Shown here piece after piece: positions 31,838 through 42,307 of a stretch of DNA of 64,000 nt. Made by a program: the position numbers and the translations under genes. This DNA is from Parvularcula dongshanensis. Its GTDB lineage: Bacteria; Pseudomonadota; Alphaproteobacteria; Caulobacterales; Parvularculaceae. The stretch is from assembly GCF_014199615.1 (NCBI RefSeq), contig NZ_JACHOB010000002.1, forward strand, positions 1 through 64,000. The letters are read 5' to 3'. The notes below the pieces were generated by a model. The model was not told the DNA's origin. It saw only the letters and a program-made list of their open reading frames with translations, and searched no databases. Within the stretch, counting starts at the first letter, position 1. Every line of letters starts with the position of its first letter.

Positions 31838-34800
31838 ATGTCCGTGATCCCCCGCCTCTTCTCGGGCACGCCCTGCCCCTACGAAGTCCGTGAGAGCCGC
31901 AACCCGCAGACGGGCGCCATGACCTCGGTCCGCGTGCCGGAAGCCTGGAGCCAGGTCGCGACCGACGTCCTGGCGTCGAAGTACCTCCGCAAGGCCGGCG
32001 TGCCCTCCGCGACCGTGCGCGTTCCCGAGGACGGCGTGCCGGACTGGCTCGCGCCGTCCCGCGCCGCTGACGGGGCGGGCCTCGGGGCGGAGGACGACGC
32101 CGAGGCGGTGTTCGACCGCATGGCCGGGGCTTGGACCTATCACGGCTGGAAGCAGGGCCTGTTCGCCGGCGAGGACGAGGCGCGCGCCTTCCGCGACGAG
32201 GTGACCGCCATGCTCGCGCGCCAGGTGGCGGCGCCCAACTCACCGCAATGGTTCAACACCGGGCTCTCCTGGGCCTACGGCACGCAAGGCGAGCATCACG
32301 GCCATTTCCGCTACGACGAAGCGGCGGGCGGCGTCGTCGAGGTCGACGACGCCTACGCCTGGCCGCAGCCGCACGCCTGCTTCATCCAGTCGGTCGCGGA
32401 CGACCTCGTGGGTCCCGGCGGCCTCTTCGATCTGTTCACGCGCGAAGCGCGGCTCTTCAAGTACGGCTCGGGGTCGGGGTCGAACTTCTCCGCGATCAGG
32501 GGCGAAGGCGAGCCGCTGTCAGGCGGGGGCATGTCGTCGGGGCTGCTCAGCTTCCTGAAGGTCGGCGACGCGGCCGCCGGTGCGATCAAGTCGGGCGGCG
32601 TCACCCGGCGCGCGGCGAAGATGGTGATCGTCGACGCGGACCATCCCGACGTCGAGGCCTTCATCGGCTGGAAGGCCAAGGAGGAACGCAAGGTCGCCGC
32701 CATCGTCGCGGGCAGCGCCGTCATCAAGCGGCACGTGCACGCCCTGTTCGACGCGGTGTCGGGCGACGCGAAGGACCGCTTCGAGCCGAAGAGGAACGAG
32801 ACGCTGCGCAGGGTCCTGAAGGCCGCGAAGCGCGACGGCGTGCCGGACGGCGTCATGGCGCGCGCGATCGCCCTCGCGAGCCAAGGCGAGACCGCGATGC
32901 CGATGGAGGAGTACACGGTCGGCTGGGACGACGAGGCCTATCGCTCGGTCGCGGGTCAGAACGCCAACAACTCCGTGCGCGTTACGGACGCCTTCATGGA
33001 CGCCGTCGCGGGCGGCGCGGCGTGGAACCTGACCCGCCGGACCGACGGCGGGGTGGTCAAGACCCTGCCCGCGAGCGATCTGTGGTCCAAGATCGGCGAC
33101 GCCGCCTGGGCGTGCGCCGATCCGGGGCTGCAGTTCCACGACACGATCAACGCGTGGCACACCTGCCCCGCGGACGGCGAGATCGTCGGTTCCAATCCGT
33201 GCTCTGAGTACATGTTCCTCGACGATACGGCGTGCAACCTGGCGTCGATCAACCTCCTGAAGTTCCTGTCCGAGGACGGAACGTTCGACGAGGCGGGCTT
33301 CCGGCACGCCTGTCGGCTCTGGACCATGGTGCTCGAGATCTCGGTCGGCATGGCGAGCTACCCCTCGCGCGCGATCGCCGAGCGATCCTTCGCCTACCGG
33401 ACGCTCGGCCTCGGCTTCGCCAATCTGGGCGGCCTTCTGATGTCGGCGGGCCTGCCTTACGATTCGGGCGAGGGCCGCGCGGCGGCAGGCGCGATCACCG
33501 CTTTGATGACGGCGACCGCCTACGAGACCTCGGCGGACATGGCCGAACGCCTGGGGGCCTTCGCCCGCTTCGAGGCGAACGAGGACGGCGTTCTTCGCGT
33601 GCTGCGCAACCACGCCGCCGCCGCCGGTGCGGGCGACTGGGACCGGCTGGACCGCCGGCCGGACGTGCTGGCGGTGGGCGAGGTGCCCTTCAAGGGGCTG
33701 GCGGTGGCCGCGCAGGACGCCTGGCGGCGCACCCTCCGCAAGGCCGAGGCGCACGGCGTCCGCAACGCGCAGGTCTCGGTGATCGCGCCGACGGGCACGA
33801 TCGGCCTCGTCATGGACTGCGACACCACGGGCATCGAGCCCGACTTCGCGCTCGTGAAGTTCAAGTCGCTGGCGGGCGGGGGCATGTTCCGCATCATCAA
33901 CGCGTCGGTTCCCCGCGCGCTGAAGACGCTCGGCTACTCGGACGCGGAGATCGCCGACATCCGCGCCTACGCGGTCGGACACGGCACGCTCGAGCACGCG
34001 CCGGGCATCAGCTTCGACGATCTGCGCGAGGAAGGCTTCGGCGAGGCGGAGATCGAGAAGCTGCGCGCCGCCCTCAAGGGCGCCTTCGACATCGCCTACG
34101 TCTTCACCCCGGAGGTGCTGGGCGAAGGGTTCCTGCGCAAGACGCTCGGCGGCACCTGGGAGCCAGGCCAGTCGGGCTACAGGACGCTTCGCGACCTCGG
34201 CTTCTCGGACGAGGACGTGCACGCGGCGAACCTCTACTGCTGCGGCACGATGACGACGGAGGGCGCGCCGCACCTCGCGCTCGAGCACTACGCCGTCTTC
34301 GACTGCGCGAGCCCGTGCGGCCGGATCGGCACGCGGGCGCTGTCCGTGGCGGCGCATGTCGAGATGATGGCGGCGTGCCAGCCCTTCGTGTCGGGCGCGA
34401 TCTCGAAGACGGTGAACCTGCCGGCATCCGCGACGGTGGGCGACTGCCTGCGCACCTACAGGACGGCGCACGAACGCGGCCTGAAGGCGGTCGCCCTCTA
34501 CCGCGACAGCTCGAAGCTGTCCCAGCCTCTGACCGCCGCCCTCCTCGCGTCGGACGATCTGGAAGCGGACGACCTCGTCGCGGCGCCCGCCGCCGAGCGC
34601 GCGCGGGTCTTCGCCGAGCGGGTCGTCGAGAAGGTCGTCGAGCGCGCGCCCGGGCGGCGGCGGATGCCCGACCGGCGCAAGGGCTACATCCAGAAGGCCA
34701 TCGTCGGCGGCCACAAGGTGTACCTGCACACCGGCGAGTTCGAGGACGGCGAGCTCGGCGAGATCTTCGTCGACATGCACAAGGAAGGCGCGGCCTTCCG

Positions 34801-35398
34801 CTCGCTGATGAACAACTTCGCCATCGCGATATCCCTGGGCCTTCAGTACGGCGTGCCGCTCGAAGAGTTCGTCGACGCCTACCTCTTCACCCGCTTCGAG
34901 CCCGCAGGTCCCGTGCAGGGGAACGACCGGATCAAGAACGCGACCTCGATCCTCGACTACATCTTCCGGGAACTCGCCATCAGCTATATGGGCCGCTCCG
35001 ACCTCGGCCACGTGCCCGAAGGCGACGGCGCCTTCGACATGGGCAAGGGCGTGCAGGCGGAGGGCGTCCAGGAAGAGGCGCAGCGCCTCATCTCCAAGGG
35101 CTTCTCGCGCAGCCAGGTGACGGACAACCTCGTGGTCCTGCGCGGGGGCGACTTCGACCGGATGCGCGAACGGCGCGGCGGCGACCGCGAGGAGGTGGCC
35201 GCCGAGCCGCAGAGCGAGAAGGACAAGGGCGGGCCGACGCCCAAGGGCATCCTCAGCGCCCCCCGCTCCGCCCGCGAGGAGGCGAAGGTGAAGGGCTATG
35301 AGGGCGACGCCTGCCCCGATTGCGGCCAGTTCACCCTCGTTCGCAACGGCACCTGCCTGCGGTGCGATTCCTGCGGCGCGAGTACGGGCTGCAGCTGA
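31838..35398 (+). CDS. nrdJ: Vitamin B12-dependent ribonucleotide reductase (class II)
   Basis: Encodes 1186 residues. It reduces ribonucleotides with adenosylcobalamin instead of an iron-tyrosyl cofactor, so it works with or without oxygen. The active-site motif NPCSE holds the thiyl-radical Cys455. A TSCPD domain and a C-terminal zinc-ribbon-like CPDC...CLRCDSC region with redox cysteines close the protein. The ATG at 31838 has CGGAGAG upstream; another Met at 31808 is possible. No cobalamin riboswitch was seen in front of it. Confidence 0.95.
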   Translation: MSVIPRLFSGTPCPYEVRESRNPQTGAMTSVRVPEAWSQVATDVLASKYLRKAGVPSATVRVPEDGVPDWLAPSRAADGAGLGAEDDAEAVFDRMAGAWTYHGWKQGLFAGEDEARAFRDEVTAMLARQVAAPNSPQWFNTGLSWAYGTQGEHHGHFRYDEAAGGVVEVDDAYAWPQPHACFIQSVADDLVGPGGLFDLFTREARLFKYGSGSGSNFSAIRGEGEPLSGGGMSSGLLSFLKVGDAAAGAIKSGGVTRRAAKMVIVDADHPDVEAFIGWKAKEERKVAAIVAGSAVIKRHVHALFDAVSGDAKDRFEPKRNETLRRVLKAAKRDGVPDGVMARAIALASQGETAMPMEEYTVGWDDEAYRSVAGQNANNSVRVTDAFMDAVAGGAAWNLTRRTDGGVVKTLPASDLWSKIGDAAWACADPGLQFHDTINAWHTCPADGEIVGSNPCSEYMFLDDTACNLASINLLKFLSEDGTFDEAGFRHACRLWTMVLEISVGMASYPSRAIAERSFAYRTLGLGFANLGGLLMSAGLPYDSGEGRAAAGAITALMTATAYETSADMAERLGAFARFEANEDGVLRVLRNHAAAAGAGDWDRLDRRPDVLAVGEVPFKGLAVAAQDAWRRTLRKAEAHGVRNAQVSVIAPTGTIGLVMDCDTTGIEPDFALVKFKSLAGGGMFRIINASVPRALKTLGYSDAEIADIRAYAVGHGTLEHAPGISFDDLREEGFGEAEIEKLRAALKGAFDIAYVFTPEVLGEGFLRKTLGGTWEPGQSGYRTLRDLGFSDEDVHAANLYCCGTMTTEGAPHLALEHYAVFDCASPCGRIGTRALSVAAHVEMMAACQPFVSGAISKTVNLPASATVGDCLRTYRTAHERGLKAVALYRDSSKLSQPLTAALLASDDLEADDLVAAPAAERARVFAERVVEKVVERAPGRRRMPDRRKGYIQKAIVGGHKVYLHTGEFEDGELGEIFVDMHKEGAAFRSLMNNFAIAISLGLQYGVPLEEFVDAYLFTRFEPAGPVQGNDRIKNATSILDYIFRELAISYMGRSDLGHVPEGDGAFDMGKGVQAEGVQEEAQRLISKGFSRSQVTDNLVVLRGGDFDRMRERRGGDREEVAAEPQSEKDKGGPTPKGILSAPRSAREEAKVKGYEGDACPDCGQFTLVRNGTCLRCDSCGASTGCS

Positions 35399-35503
35399 CC
35401 TGCGGTCACCACCGGGTTAACGCGACCGCTCGCCTTTGCCTGCCTCGCGTACCGGTTCGTCAAGCGGGCCCTGCTATGCCGTAGGCATTCGGGGGGAAGA
35501 GCC

Positions 35504-36154
35504 GTGTTCCGTCTGTTCGGCTTGCTGATCACGGTACTGCTGGTCAGCTTTCAGTTCTGGTACTCCAACGCCTCCGCGCAGGAGCGCGAGCGGGTTCCCG
35601 GCTGGGTCAACGAACTCGCCAGCGACATCGCCTGGGGCATCTACGAGGTCAGCGACGGGGTGAACGACGCGTTCAGACCGGCCCTGAAGAGGGGCTGGGA
35701 GAAGGCGCTCACCATGCTCGACCTCATGGCCGAGAAGACGCCGCCGAGGCAGGGCCTCGTGGCGACCGACCTCGACCTGTCGGGCCAGGCCTTCGTCGCC
35801 CGGCGGCTCGACGAGGCGAGCTTCCAGAACTCCACGCTTCACGGCGCGGACTTCACCAAGACCTACCTCATCCGCTCGCTCTTCGACGGGGTGAAGGCGC
35901 ACGAGGCGACCTTCGACGGCGCCGTCCTGGAGCGCGCCTCCATGCGGGCGGCGGACTTCACCGGCTCGACCTTCGACGGCGCCGACCTCTCGGGCGCGCT
36001 GCTCGACGGCAGCCACCTCACGGGCGCGGACCTCCGCGGCGCGATCGGCCTGACGCAGGTCCAACTGGACATGGCCTGCGGCGACGAGGCGACGCAGCTG
36101 CCCGACGGGCTGCACGTCGAGGCCTGCGGTCCGGTGCCGAAGAAGATCCGTTGA
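35504..36154 (+). CDS. Secreted/anchored pentapeptide-repeat protein
   Basis: Encodes 216 residues. An N-terminal hydrophobic segment (residues 1-25, ASA-Q) acts as signal or anchor. Pentapeptide repeats of the A-[DE]-[LF]-x-G type follow between residues 85 and 190 (GADFTKT, GADLSGALLDGSHLTGADLRGA) and form a right-handed quadrilateral helix. Two Cys lie near the end. The start is GTG with a GGGGGGAAG site. The role is unknown; an envelope location is inferred. Confidence 0.78.
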   Translation: MFRLFGLLITVLLVSFQFWYSNASAQERERVPGWVNELASDIAWGIYEVSDGVNDAFRPALKRGWEKALTMLDLMAEKTPPRQGLVATDLDLSGQAFVARRLDEASFQNSTLHGADFTKTYLIRSLFDGVKAHEATFDGAVLERASMRAADFTGSTFDGADLSGALLDGSHLTGADLRGAIGLTQVQLDMACGDEATQLPDGLHVEACGPVPKKIR

Positions 36155-36218
36155 CGCGCGCGCCGCAGAGGCGCATCCGCACCGGCCACGCGTGTTCGTA
36201 CTTCCTTCGGGGCCTTCC

Positions 36219-36908
36219 ATGGATACCGCCTTCTCCGCCTACGTGGCCGGACTCGTCACTCTTTTCATCATCATCGACCCCGTGCTCGTCGCGCCGCTCT
36301 TCGCCGCGCTGACGCATGGGGACAGCCGAGCCGAGCAGCGGAAGACGGCGATCCGCGCGGTCGCGATCGCGGGCGGCGTGCTCCTCGCCTTCGCGCTCTT
36401 CGGCGCGGTGGTGCTGCACCACATGGGCATCGACCTTGCGAGCTTCCGCGCGGCGGGCGGCCTCCTCCTCTTCCTCATCGGCTTCCGCATGTTCTTCGAC
36501 CCGGACGAGCAGGCCGAGGCGAAGCGGCCGGGACCGAAGGCGTCGGCGCGCGACAACGTGGCGTTCTTCCCCCTCGCCCTGCCGATGCTGGCGGGCCCGG
36601 GGGCGATCGCGACCGTGATGCTCTTGATGAACCAGGACGTCGCGGACACCCGGCTGATGACGCAGCTCGGCACCATCGCGGCGCTGGCGACCGTGCTCCT
36701 CGTCTCCGTGCCGATCCTGATGTCGTCGGGCCGGATCGCGGGCGCGCTCGGGCGGACGGGGATGAACATGATCACCCGCCTGCTCGGCATGCTGCTGATG
36801 GCGCTCGCGGTGCAGTACGTGTTCGACGGCGTCCGCGAGGGGCTCCTCAACCGAGTGATGCCGGCCGAGGCGCGGGTCGTCGACCAGAGCGTCGGCGCCG
36901 GGGACTAG
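36219..36908 (+). CDS. MarC-family integral membrane protein
   Basis: Encodes 229 residues with six predicted helices. Family motifs are present: LFIIIDPVLVAPLFAALT at the start and the conserved half-repeat PLALPMLAGPGAIATVMLL. The function of MarC proteins is unresolved; the old link to multiple antibiotic resistance was not confirmed. The start at 36219 begins at the conserved helix; a GTG at 36192 is possible. Its TAG overlaps the convergent hisS stop. Confidence 0.9.
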   Translation: MDTAFSAYVAGLVTLFIIIDPVLVAPLFAALTHGDSRAEQRKTAIRAVAIAGGVLLAFALFGAVVLHHMGIDLASFRAAGGLLLFLIGFRMFFDPDEQAEAKRPGPKASARDNVAFFPLALPMLAGPGAIATVMLLMNQDVADTRLMTQLGTIAALATVLLVSVPILMSSGRIAGALGRTGMNMITRLLGMLLMALAVQYVFDGVREGLLNRVMPAEARVVDQSVGAGD

Positions 36909-38374
36909 TCCGCGCCGAGGGCCCGCTTCACGGCGGCGATCAGCTCGCCTTCCGGCACGGTGACCTGGGCCGGTTGGCCCGAGCGCCACTCCTCGTTGCT
37001 CTCGACGGTCTCGGAGAGCTTGGCGCCGAGCTCGAGGTCCTTGACCGTGACTTCGCCTTGCGTGCGCTCGTCCTCGCCCTGAATGACGACGACCGGCGCT
37101 GCGCGCTTGTCGGCGTATTTGAGCTGCGCCCGCATTCCCGAGCCGCCGAGGTAGACCTCAGCCCGAATGCCTTCCGCCCGCAGCGCCGCGGCCATGCGGT
37201 GATAGGCCGGCATCCTATCCGCCTCGAGCGCGAGGACGACGACCGGTCCGCGCGCGGCCTGCGCCTCGCCCCGCGCGGCGAGCGCGGTGAGGAGGCGCGA
37301 GACGCCGATCGAGCAGCCCACGGCCGGGACCTCGACGCCCTTGAAGCGCTTGACGAGGTCGTCGTAGCGGCCGCCCGAGCCAACCGAGCCGAAGACGACG
37401 GTCTCGCCCTTCTCGTTCTGCACGGGGAAGGTCACCTCCGCCTCGAAGACGGGGCCGGTGTAGTAGTCGAGCCCGCGCACGACCGAGGGGTCGATGCGGA
37501 CGCGGCTCGCATAGCCCATCGCCGCCAGGGTCTCCGCGATGGCGTCCAGTTCGTCCGCGCCCTCGGCGCCGACCGCACTGCCGCCCATCACACCGCGCAT
37601 CTGGGCGATGGCCGCCGCGTCGTCGTCTGAGGCCGCCTCCATGAAGGCGAGGACGTGATCGGCCTGTCCGTCCGAGAGACCGGCACCTTGCGTGAAGTCG
37701 CCGCTCTCGTCCTTGCGGCCCTGGCCGAGGAGTAGGCGCACGCCTTCGGCGCCCAGGCGGTCGTACTTGTCCATCGCGCGCAGGACCGTGCCGCTGACGC
37801 CCTTGTCCTCGGGATCGAGGCCCACCGCTTCGAGGAGGCCGGACATGACCTTGCGCGAGGAGACGCGGATCTTGACGTCGCGGTCTTCGAGGCCCGCAGC
37901 GCGGATCGCGTCGGCGAACATCATGATCGCCTCGGCGTCGGCGTGGGGCGCGGGCGCGCCGACCGAATCGGCGTCGCACTGCGTGAACTCGCGGAAGCGG
38001 CCGGGTCCCGGCTTCTCGTTCCGCCAGACCGTGCCGACCTGATAGCGCCGGAAGGGCTTGGGCAGGGCGTCGTAGTTCTCGGCCACGTGCCGCGCGAGGG
38101 GCGCGGTCAGGTCGTAGCGGAGGCTCATCCACTGCTCGTCGTCGTCCTGCAGCGAGAAGACGCCCTCGTTCGGCCGGTCGACGTCGGGCAGGAACTTGCC
38201 CAGCGCGTCCGTGAACTCGAAGGCCGGGGTCTCGAGCGGCATGAAGCCGTAGGACGCATAGACGTCGCATATGCGCCGGAGCATCGCCTGCTCGGCGAGG
38301 ATCTCCTCGCCGGAGCGGTCGCGGAAGCCGCGGGGGCGGCGGGGCTTGGGCCGGAACGTCTTCTTCTTCGCCAT
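36905..38374 (-). CDS. hisS: Histidyl-tRNA synthetase (alphaproteobacterial type)
   Basis: Encodes 489 residues. It charges tRNA-His. Class II motif 2 reads GTVWRNEKPGPGRFREFTQCDAD, and the histidine-binding signature is VVRGLDYYTGPVFE. An anticodon-binding domain with VVVLALEAD and GGSGMRAQLKYADK follows. The motif 2 loop differs from the E. coli-like enzyme, as expected for alphaproteobacteria, where HisRS/tRNA-His recognition is altered. It is convergent with marC with overlapping stop codons (CTAG). Confidence 0.95.
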   Translation of the reverse strand: MAKKKTFRPKPRRPRGFRDRSGEEILAEQAMLRRICDVYASYGFMPLETPAFEFTDALGKFLPDVDRPNEGVFSLQDDDEQWMSLRYDLTAPLARHVAENYDALPKPFRRYQVGTVWRNEKPGPGRFREFTQCDADSVGAPAPHADAEAIMMFADAIRAAGLEDRDVKIRVSSRKVMSGLLEAVGLDPEDKGVSGTVLRAMDKYDRLGAEGVRLLLGQGRKDESGDFTQGAGLSDGQADHVLAFMEAASDDDAAAIAQMRGVMGGSAVGAEGADELDAIAETLAAMGYASRVRIDPSVVRGLDYYTGPVFEAEVTFPVQNEKGETVVFGSVGSGGRYDDLVKRFKGVEVPAVGCSIGVSRLLTALAARGEAQAARGPVVVLALEADRMPAYHRMAAALRAEGIRAEVYLGGSGMRAQLKYADKRAAPVVVIQGEDERTQGEVTVKDLELGAKLSETVESNEEWRSGQPAQVTVPEGELIAAVKRALGAD

Positions 38375-38473
38375 GGGGCGCGTGTGGCGCGGCTTCGCCG
38401 CCGTGACAAGCGCCCGGGCGCTTCCCTCGCCGAGCGGCGCACCCTACCTTGCCCTGAGGGCCGGGAGACGAGG

Positions 38474-39205
38474 ATGGACGCGGGACGAAGAACGCTCGGC
38501 GCGGATGCGATGGTCGAGGACGTCTTCGGCCTCAACCTGCGCGGCCTGAAGACCATCCGCGACATGTTCGTGCGGCCAGCCCGGGTCTACGCCGCCGCGA
38601 GGACGCAGGATTGGGGCGGGCGATACACGCCGTCCATCCGCCTCCTCTTCTTCATCCTGACCGCCATGGCGTTCTTCCGCTTCGTCTGGGCGAACGAGGA
38701 CGGCGCGTTCTTCAAGGAGTTCTCGGCGGGGTTCGCCAAGGGCGCCGGCGCCGCGACCGAGACCGAGATGGTCGACAACCTCAAGACCTTCCTCGCGTCC
38801 TACGCCGCGAGCCTGCCGCTCGCCTTCGTCATCCTGCACGGGCTGACGTCCATGGTCCTCCGCGTGTGGGGACACGGGACCGAAGCGGTGCTGCGTCTGA
38901 GGCTTCACCTCCTGACGCTGGTGCCGAGTTCGATCGTCAGCCTCCTGCTTCTTCTCGCCATCCCCCTCGTCGATCCGCGGTTCTCGGCGGCCTATGGGCT
39001 CTCGACCATCGGCGTCAGCTTCTTCTTCGACACCCTCACGGCGGGCCGGGGCGGCGTCGCGGGCAAGAGCGGCGCGGAGCGTTGGAGCCGAGCGGTCCTG
39101 TTCGGCGGCGTCGCTCTCTTCGTCTCGACGGCCGCGAGCGTGGCCGCCTTCCTGACCGGCATCCTCATCTCTGGCTTCCAGGAGGGCTTCGCCGCCCCGC
39201 AGTGA
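38474..39205 (+). CDS. Hypothetical integral membrane protein (DUF3667-like)
   Basis: Encodes 243 residues. A soluble N-terminus with LRGLKTIRDMFVRPARVY is followed by about five hydrophobic segments. The LKTIRDMFVRP region recalls the entry into the membrane domain of DUF3667/Yip1-like proteins, but the assignment is tentative. The ATG has a GGGAGACGAGG site. It ends 42 bases before the SDR gene and may share its transcript. Confidence 0.65.
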   Translation: MDAGRRTLGADAMVEDVFGLNLRGLKTIRDMFVRPARVYAAARTQDWGGRYTPSIRLLFFILTAMAFFRFVWANEDGAFFKEFSAGFAKGAGAATETEMVDNLKTFLASYAASLPLAFVILHGLTSMVLRVWGHGTEAVLRLRLHLLTLVPSSIVSLLLLLAIPLVDPRFSAAYGLSTIGVSFFFDTLTAGRGGVAGKSGAERWSRAVLFGGVALFVSTAASVAAFLTGILISGFQEGFAAPQ

Positions 39206-39247
39206 CGATCGCCGCGCTGAGTTGTTCTCGGGCCGAGGAGGCCTGAG

Positions 39248-39955
39248 ATGGAAGAAGCCAAGACAGCGATCGTGACGGGTGCGGCCCACGGCATCGGGCT
39301 GGCCTGCGCCAGACGGCTCGCCCAGGACGGCTACCGGGTCGTCATGGCCGACGAGAACGGCGAGGCGCTTCGGGGCGTCGCCGACGGGATCGGCGGGCTG
39401 GCGGTGGAAGCCGACGTCTCCTCCGAGCAGGACGTCGCGCGCCTCGTGGAACGCGCCGCCGAGGCCGGTCCTCTCGGCTTGATCGTCTCGAACGCCGGGG
39501 TGTCGCGCTTCGGCAGCCTGAAGGACACCTCCCTCGATCAGTGGAACCGGATCTTGTCGGTGAACCTCACCGCCGCCTTCCTCCTCGCCAAGCACGCCGA
39601 GGACGCGCTTCGGGCGGCGAAGGGGGCCATGGTGCTGATCGCATCGAGCCGGGCGCACATGTCGGAACCGGACACGCATGCGTACTCGGCGACCAAGGGC
39701 GGTCTCGTCGCGCTGACCCACTCCCTCGCCGTCAGCCTCGGTCCCGACGTGCGCGTGAACTGCGTCTCGCCGGGGTGGATCAACGTCTCGGGCGAAGACC
39801 TCTCGGAAGAAGATCACGCGCAACACCCGGCCGGGCGGGTCGGGCGGCCCGAGGACGTGGCGGACGCCGTCGCCTACCTTTCCAGCGCGGGCTTCGCGAC
39901 CGGAGCGGAGCTGATCCTCGACGGCGGCATGACGCGGAAGATGATCTACGCCTGA
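39248..39955 (+). CDS. SDR-family NAD(P)-dependent oxidoreductase
   Basis: Encodes 235 residues, a classical short-chain dehydrogenase. It has the cofactor motif TGAAHGIG (10-17), Asp35 after strand 2 suggesting NAD rather than NADP, NAG at 82-84, a Ser at 133/134, and the Tyr146-x3-Lys150 pair. C-terminal GGMTRKMIY matches the usual LDGGM ending. The substrate is unknown; sugar or polyol oxidation would fit the nearby carbohydrate enzymes but is a guess. Confidence 0.9.
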   Translation: MEEAKTAIVTGAAHGIGLACARRLAQDGYRVVMADENGEALRGVADGIGGLAVEADVSSEQDVARLVERAAEAGPLGLIVSNAGVSRFGSLKDTSLDQWNRILSVNLTAAFLLAKHAEDALRAAKGAMVLIASSRAHMSEPDTHAYSATKGGLVALTHSLAVSLGPDVRVNCVSPGWINVSGEDLSEEDHAQHPAGRVGRPEDVADAVAYLSSAGFATGAELILDGGMTRKMIYA

Positions 39956-40140
39956 CGGCCGGCCGCCGCGAGGCGGGAATCCTTCCCCTACTGCGCAAGC
40001 GCGGCGGCTCCTGCAATCGTGAGCGCGAGGAGCCACGCGCGCTGATCTTCGCAAGTGCGAGAATACCGTCCTTGTGGTAACCATACCCGAGGTTACGGCG
40101 TATGCCGACCATGTTGCCTCAATTGCGCCAGAGGGATGCC

Positions 40141-40716
40141 ATGAAGCAGTCCATGAAGTCCGTAGCGGCGGTATTAGCCGCCCTCGGGACCTTGAGTGCG
40201 GGCGCGATCGCGAACGCCGCGATCGAACTCGTCAGTGCCACGAACGTGGTCACGCCCGACTCCCCGGTCCGGTTCGAGAACAACGACGTCAACGATGGCG
40301 GTGCGCTCGTCCCGGCAAACAACACGATCGACATCGTCGCCGGCGCGATGGTCGATACCTTCCTCCTCAGCTTCGACGTCGACGAGTCCATGCCGACCCC
40401 CGAAGGCGTCGGGATCTACGACTTCGTGCTGACCGTCATGGGGGACATGGGGACGACCGGGACCTTCACGATCACGGCCGACGAGGCGGGCAATGGCGAT
40501 CAGATCCTCAGCTTCGCCAGCCTGGGCGTAATGCCGAACGAGACGCTGACCTTCATGTTCAGCGGCACCGGCTTCTCCCGCGGCAACCCGTTCACGCCGC
40601 AGTACACCGTGATCGTCGACGGCGTCGACGGCGTCGTGCCGATCCCGGCCGCAGGCTTCCTCTTCGCCGGCGCGCTGGGGGCGGGCGGCCTTCTGCGCCG
40701 GAAGAAGAAGGCCTGA
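40141..40716 (+). CDS. Secreted PEP-CTERM-type surface protein (VPIPAAGFLF tail)
   Basis: Encodes 191 residues. A signal peptide (residues 1-25, ANA-A) is followed by a compact beta-strand domain of about 130 residues without a known family. The tail VPIPAAGFLFAGALGAGG and a terminal RRKKKA is a variant of the PEP-CTERM sorting signal. An ATG at 40141 begins the basic signal start; upstream Met codons are less plausible. It is the fifth exosortase-type substrate in the window. Confidence 0.78.
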   Translation: MKQSMKSVAAVLAALGTLSAGAIANAAIELVSATNVVTPDSPVRFENNDVNDGGALVPANNTIDIVAGAMVDTFLLSFDVDESMPTPEGVGIYDFVLTVMGDMGTTGTFTITADEAGNGDQILSFASLGVMPNETLTFMFSGTGFSRGNPFTPQYTVIVDGVDGVVPIPAAGFLFAGALGAGGLLRRKKKA

Positions 40717-40743
40717 CAAGGCTTCCGATTGGTGGTTAGGGAC

Positions 40744-40766
40744 GGGCGCGCCGACGAGGCGCGCCC
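40744..40766 (+). terminator. Rho-independent terminator after the PEP-CTERM gene, before purB
   Basis: GGGCGCGCC-GACGA-GGCGCGCCC followed by TTCTTTCT. Confidence 0.9.
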
Positions 40767-40814
40767 TTCTTTCTGTCCGCCGGTCCTCGCCGGCCTGCCC
40801 TGGAGGTCCGATCC

Positions 40815-42122
40815 GTGATCCCCCGCTACGCCCGCCCCGAGATGACCGCGATCTGGGACCAGCAGACCAAGTACCGCATCTGGTTCGAGATCGAGGCCCA
40901 TGCCGCCGACGCCATGGCACGCCTCGGCATCGTGCCCAAGGAAGCGGCGGAGACGATCTGGGCGAAGGGCAAGGACGCCGAGTTCGACGTCGCGCGGATC
41001 GACGAGATCGAGGCGGAGACGAAGCACGACGTCATCGCCTTCCTCACCCACCTCGCCGAGATCGTGGGGCCCGAGGCGCGCTTCGTCCACCAGGGCCTGA
41101 CGAGTTCGGACGTGCTCGATACGACGCTAGCCGTACAGCTCTCCCGCGCGACGGACATCCTGATCGGCGGCGTCGACCGCGTGCTGGCGGCGCTCAAGGC
41201 CCGCGCGTTCGAGCACAAGACGACGCCGACGGTCGGCCGCAGCCACGGCATCCACGCCGAACCCATGACCTTCGGCCTGAAGCTGGCGGGCTACTACGCG
41301 GAGTTCGACCGCGCCAAGCGCCGCTTGCTCGCCGCCAAGGATGAGATCGCCACCTGCGCGCTGTCGGGCGCGGTCGGCACCTTCGCCAACGTCGACCCTT
41401 CGGTCGAAGCCTATGTGGCGGAGAAGATGGGCCTCCAGCCGGAGCCGGTTTCCACCCAAGTGATCCCGCGCGACCGACACGCCGCCTACTTCGCGGCCCT
41501 CGGCGTCGTCGCCTCCTCCGTCGAGCGCCTCGCCGTCGAGGTCCGTCACCTTCAGCGCACGGAAGTGCGGGAGGCGCAGGAGTTCTTCGGCAAGGGGCAG
41601 AAGGGGTCCTCGGCCATGCCCCACAAGCGCAATCCGATCCTGACCGAGAACCTGACCGGCCTCGCCCGCCTCGTCCGGATGGCCGTGGTTCCGGCGATGG
41701 AAAACGTCGCGCTCTGGCACGAGCGGGACATCTCGCACTCCTCCGTCGAGCGCGGCATCGGGCCGGACAGCACCATCCATCTCGACTTCGCGCTTCACCG
41801 CCTCGCGGGCGTGGTCGAGAAGCTGGTCGTCTACCCCGAGCGGATGCAGGCGAACCTCGACGCGCTCGGCGGCCTCGTCTTCTCTCAGCGCGTCCTCCTC
41901 GCTCTCACCCAAGCCGGCGCGAGCCGCGAGGACGGCTATCGCCTCGTCCAGCGCAACGCGATGAAGGTTTGGGACGAAGGGGCGAGCTTCTTGAGTGCTC
42001 TTTGTTCTGACGACGAGGTGACGGCGCTGCTTCCGCCTTCGGAGATCGAGCCTCTGTTCGATCTTTCCTATCACACGAAGCACGTCGACACGGTGTTCGA
42101 GCGGGTGTTCGGAGCGGCGTAA
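40815..42122 (+). CDS. purB: Adenylosuccinate lyase
   Basis: Encodes 435 residues. It catalyses two fumarate-releasing steps in purine synthesis (SAICAR to AICAR and adenylosuccinate to AMP). The superfamily signature GSSAMPHKRNP is intact, as are THLAEIVGPEARFVHQGLTSSDVLDT and the GRSHGIHAEP region with the catalytic His. The start is GTG. It lies right after a strong terminator, so it has its own promoter. Confidence 0.97.
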   Translation: MIPRYARPEMTAIWDQQTKYRIWFEIEAHAADAMARLGIVPKEAAETIWAKGKDAEFDVARIDEIEAETKHDVIAFLTHLAEIVGPEARFVHQGLTSSDVLDTTLAVQLSRATDILIGGVDRVLAALKARAFEHKTTPTVGRSHGIHAEPMTFGLKLAGYYAEFDRAKRRLLAAKDEIATCALSGAVGTFANVDPSVEAYVAEKMGLQPEPVSTQVIPRDRHAAYFAALGVVASSVERLAVEVRHLQRTEVREAQEFFGKGQKGSSAMPHKRNPILTENLTGLARLVRMAVVPAMENVALWHERDISHSSVERGIGPDSTIHLDFALHRLAGVVEKLVVYPERMQANLDALGGLVFSQRVLLALTQAGASREDGYRLVQRNAMKVWDEGASFLSALCSDDEVTALLPPSEIEPLFDLSYHTKHVDTVFERVFGAA

Positions 42123-42307
42123 GGGCGGCGCCGTCCGGCGAACCCCTTCTTCTCGCTCGCGCTTTCCGTCCCGTTCGGCAGCTGCAGCCGTCTTCGTACC
42201 GAAGAAAGGCTTCGGTGGTCCGAACGGACGGCAACTCCGTACAGGAATGGTCCCTTGACTGCGGCGCCTGGTCGCACTATGGCGCCCGCTCTTGGGAGAG
42301 AGGGACC

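Noticed and set aside
32519-35011. Open frame of about 830 codons antisense to nrdJ
   Set aside because: The codon pattern is a shadow of the GC-rich nrdJ frame, it has no ribosome site, and the translation is Arg/His/Asp-rich without domains. The same applies to other long antisense frames (for example opposite cckA, PEPC and ccmF).
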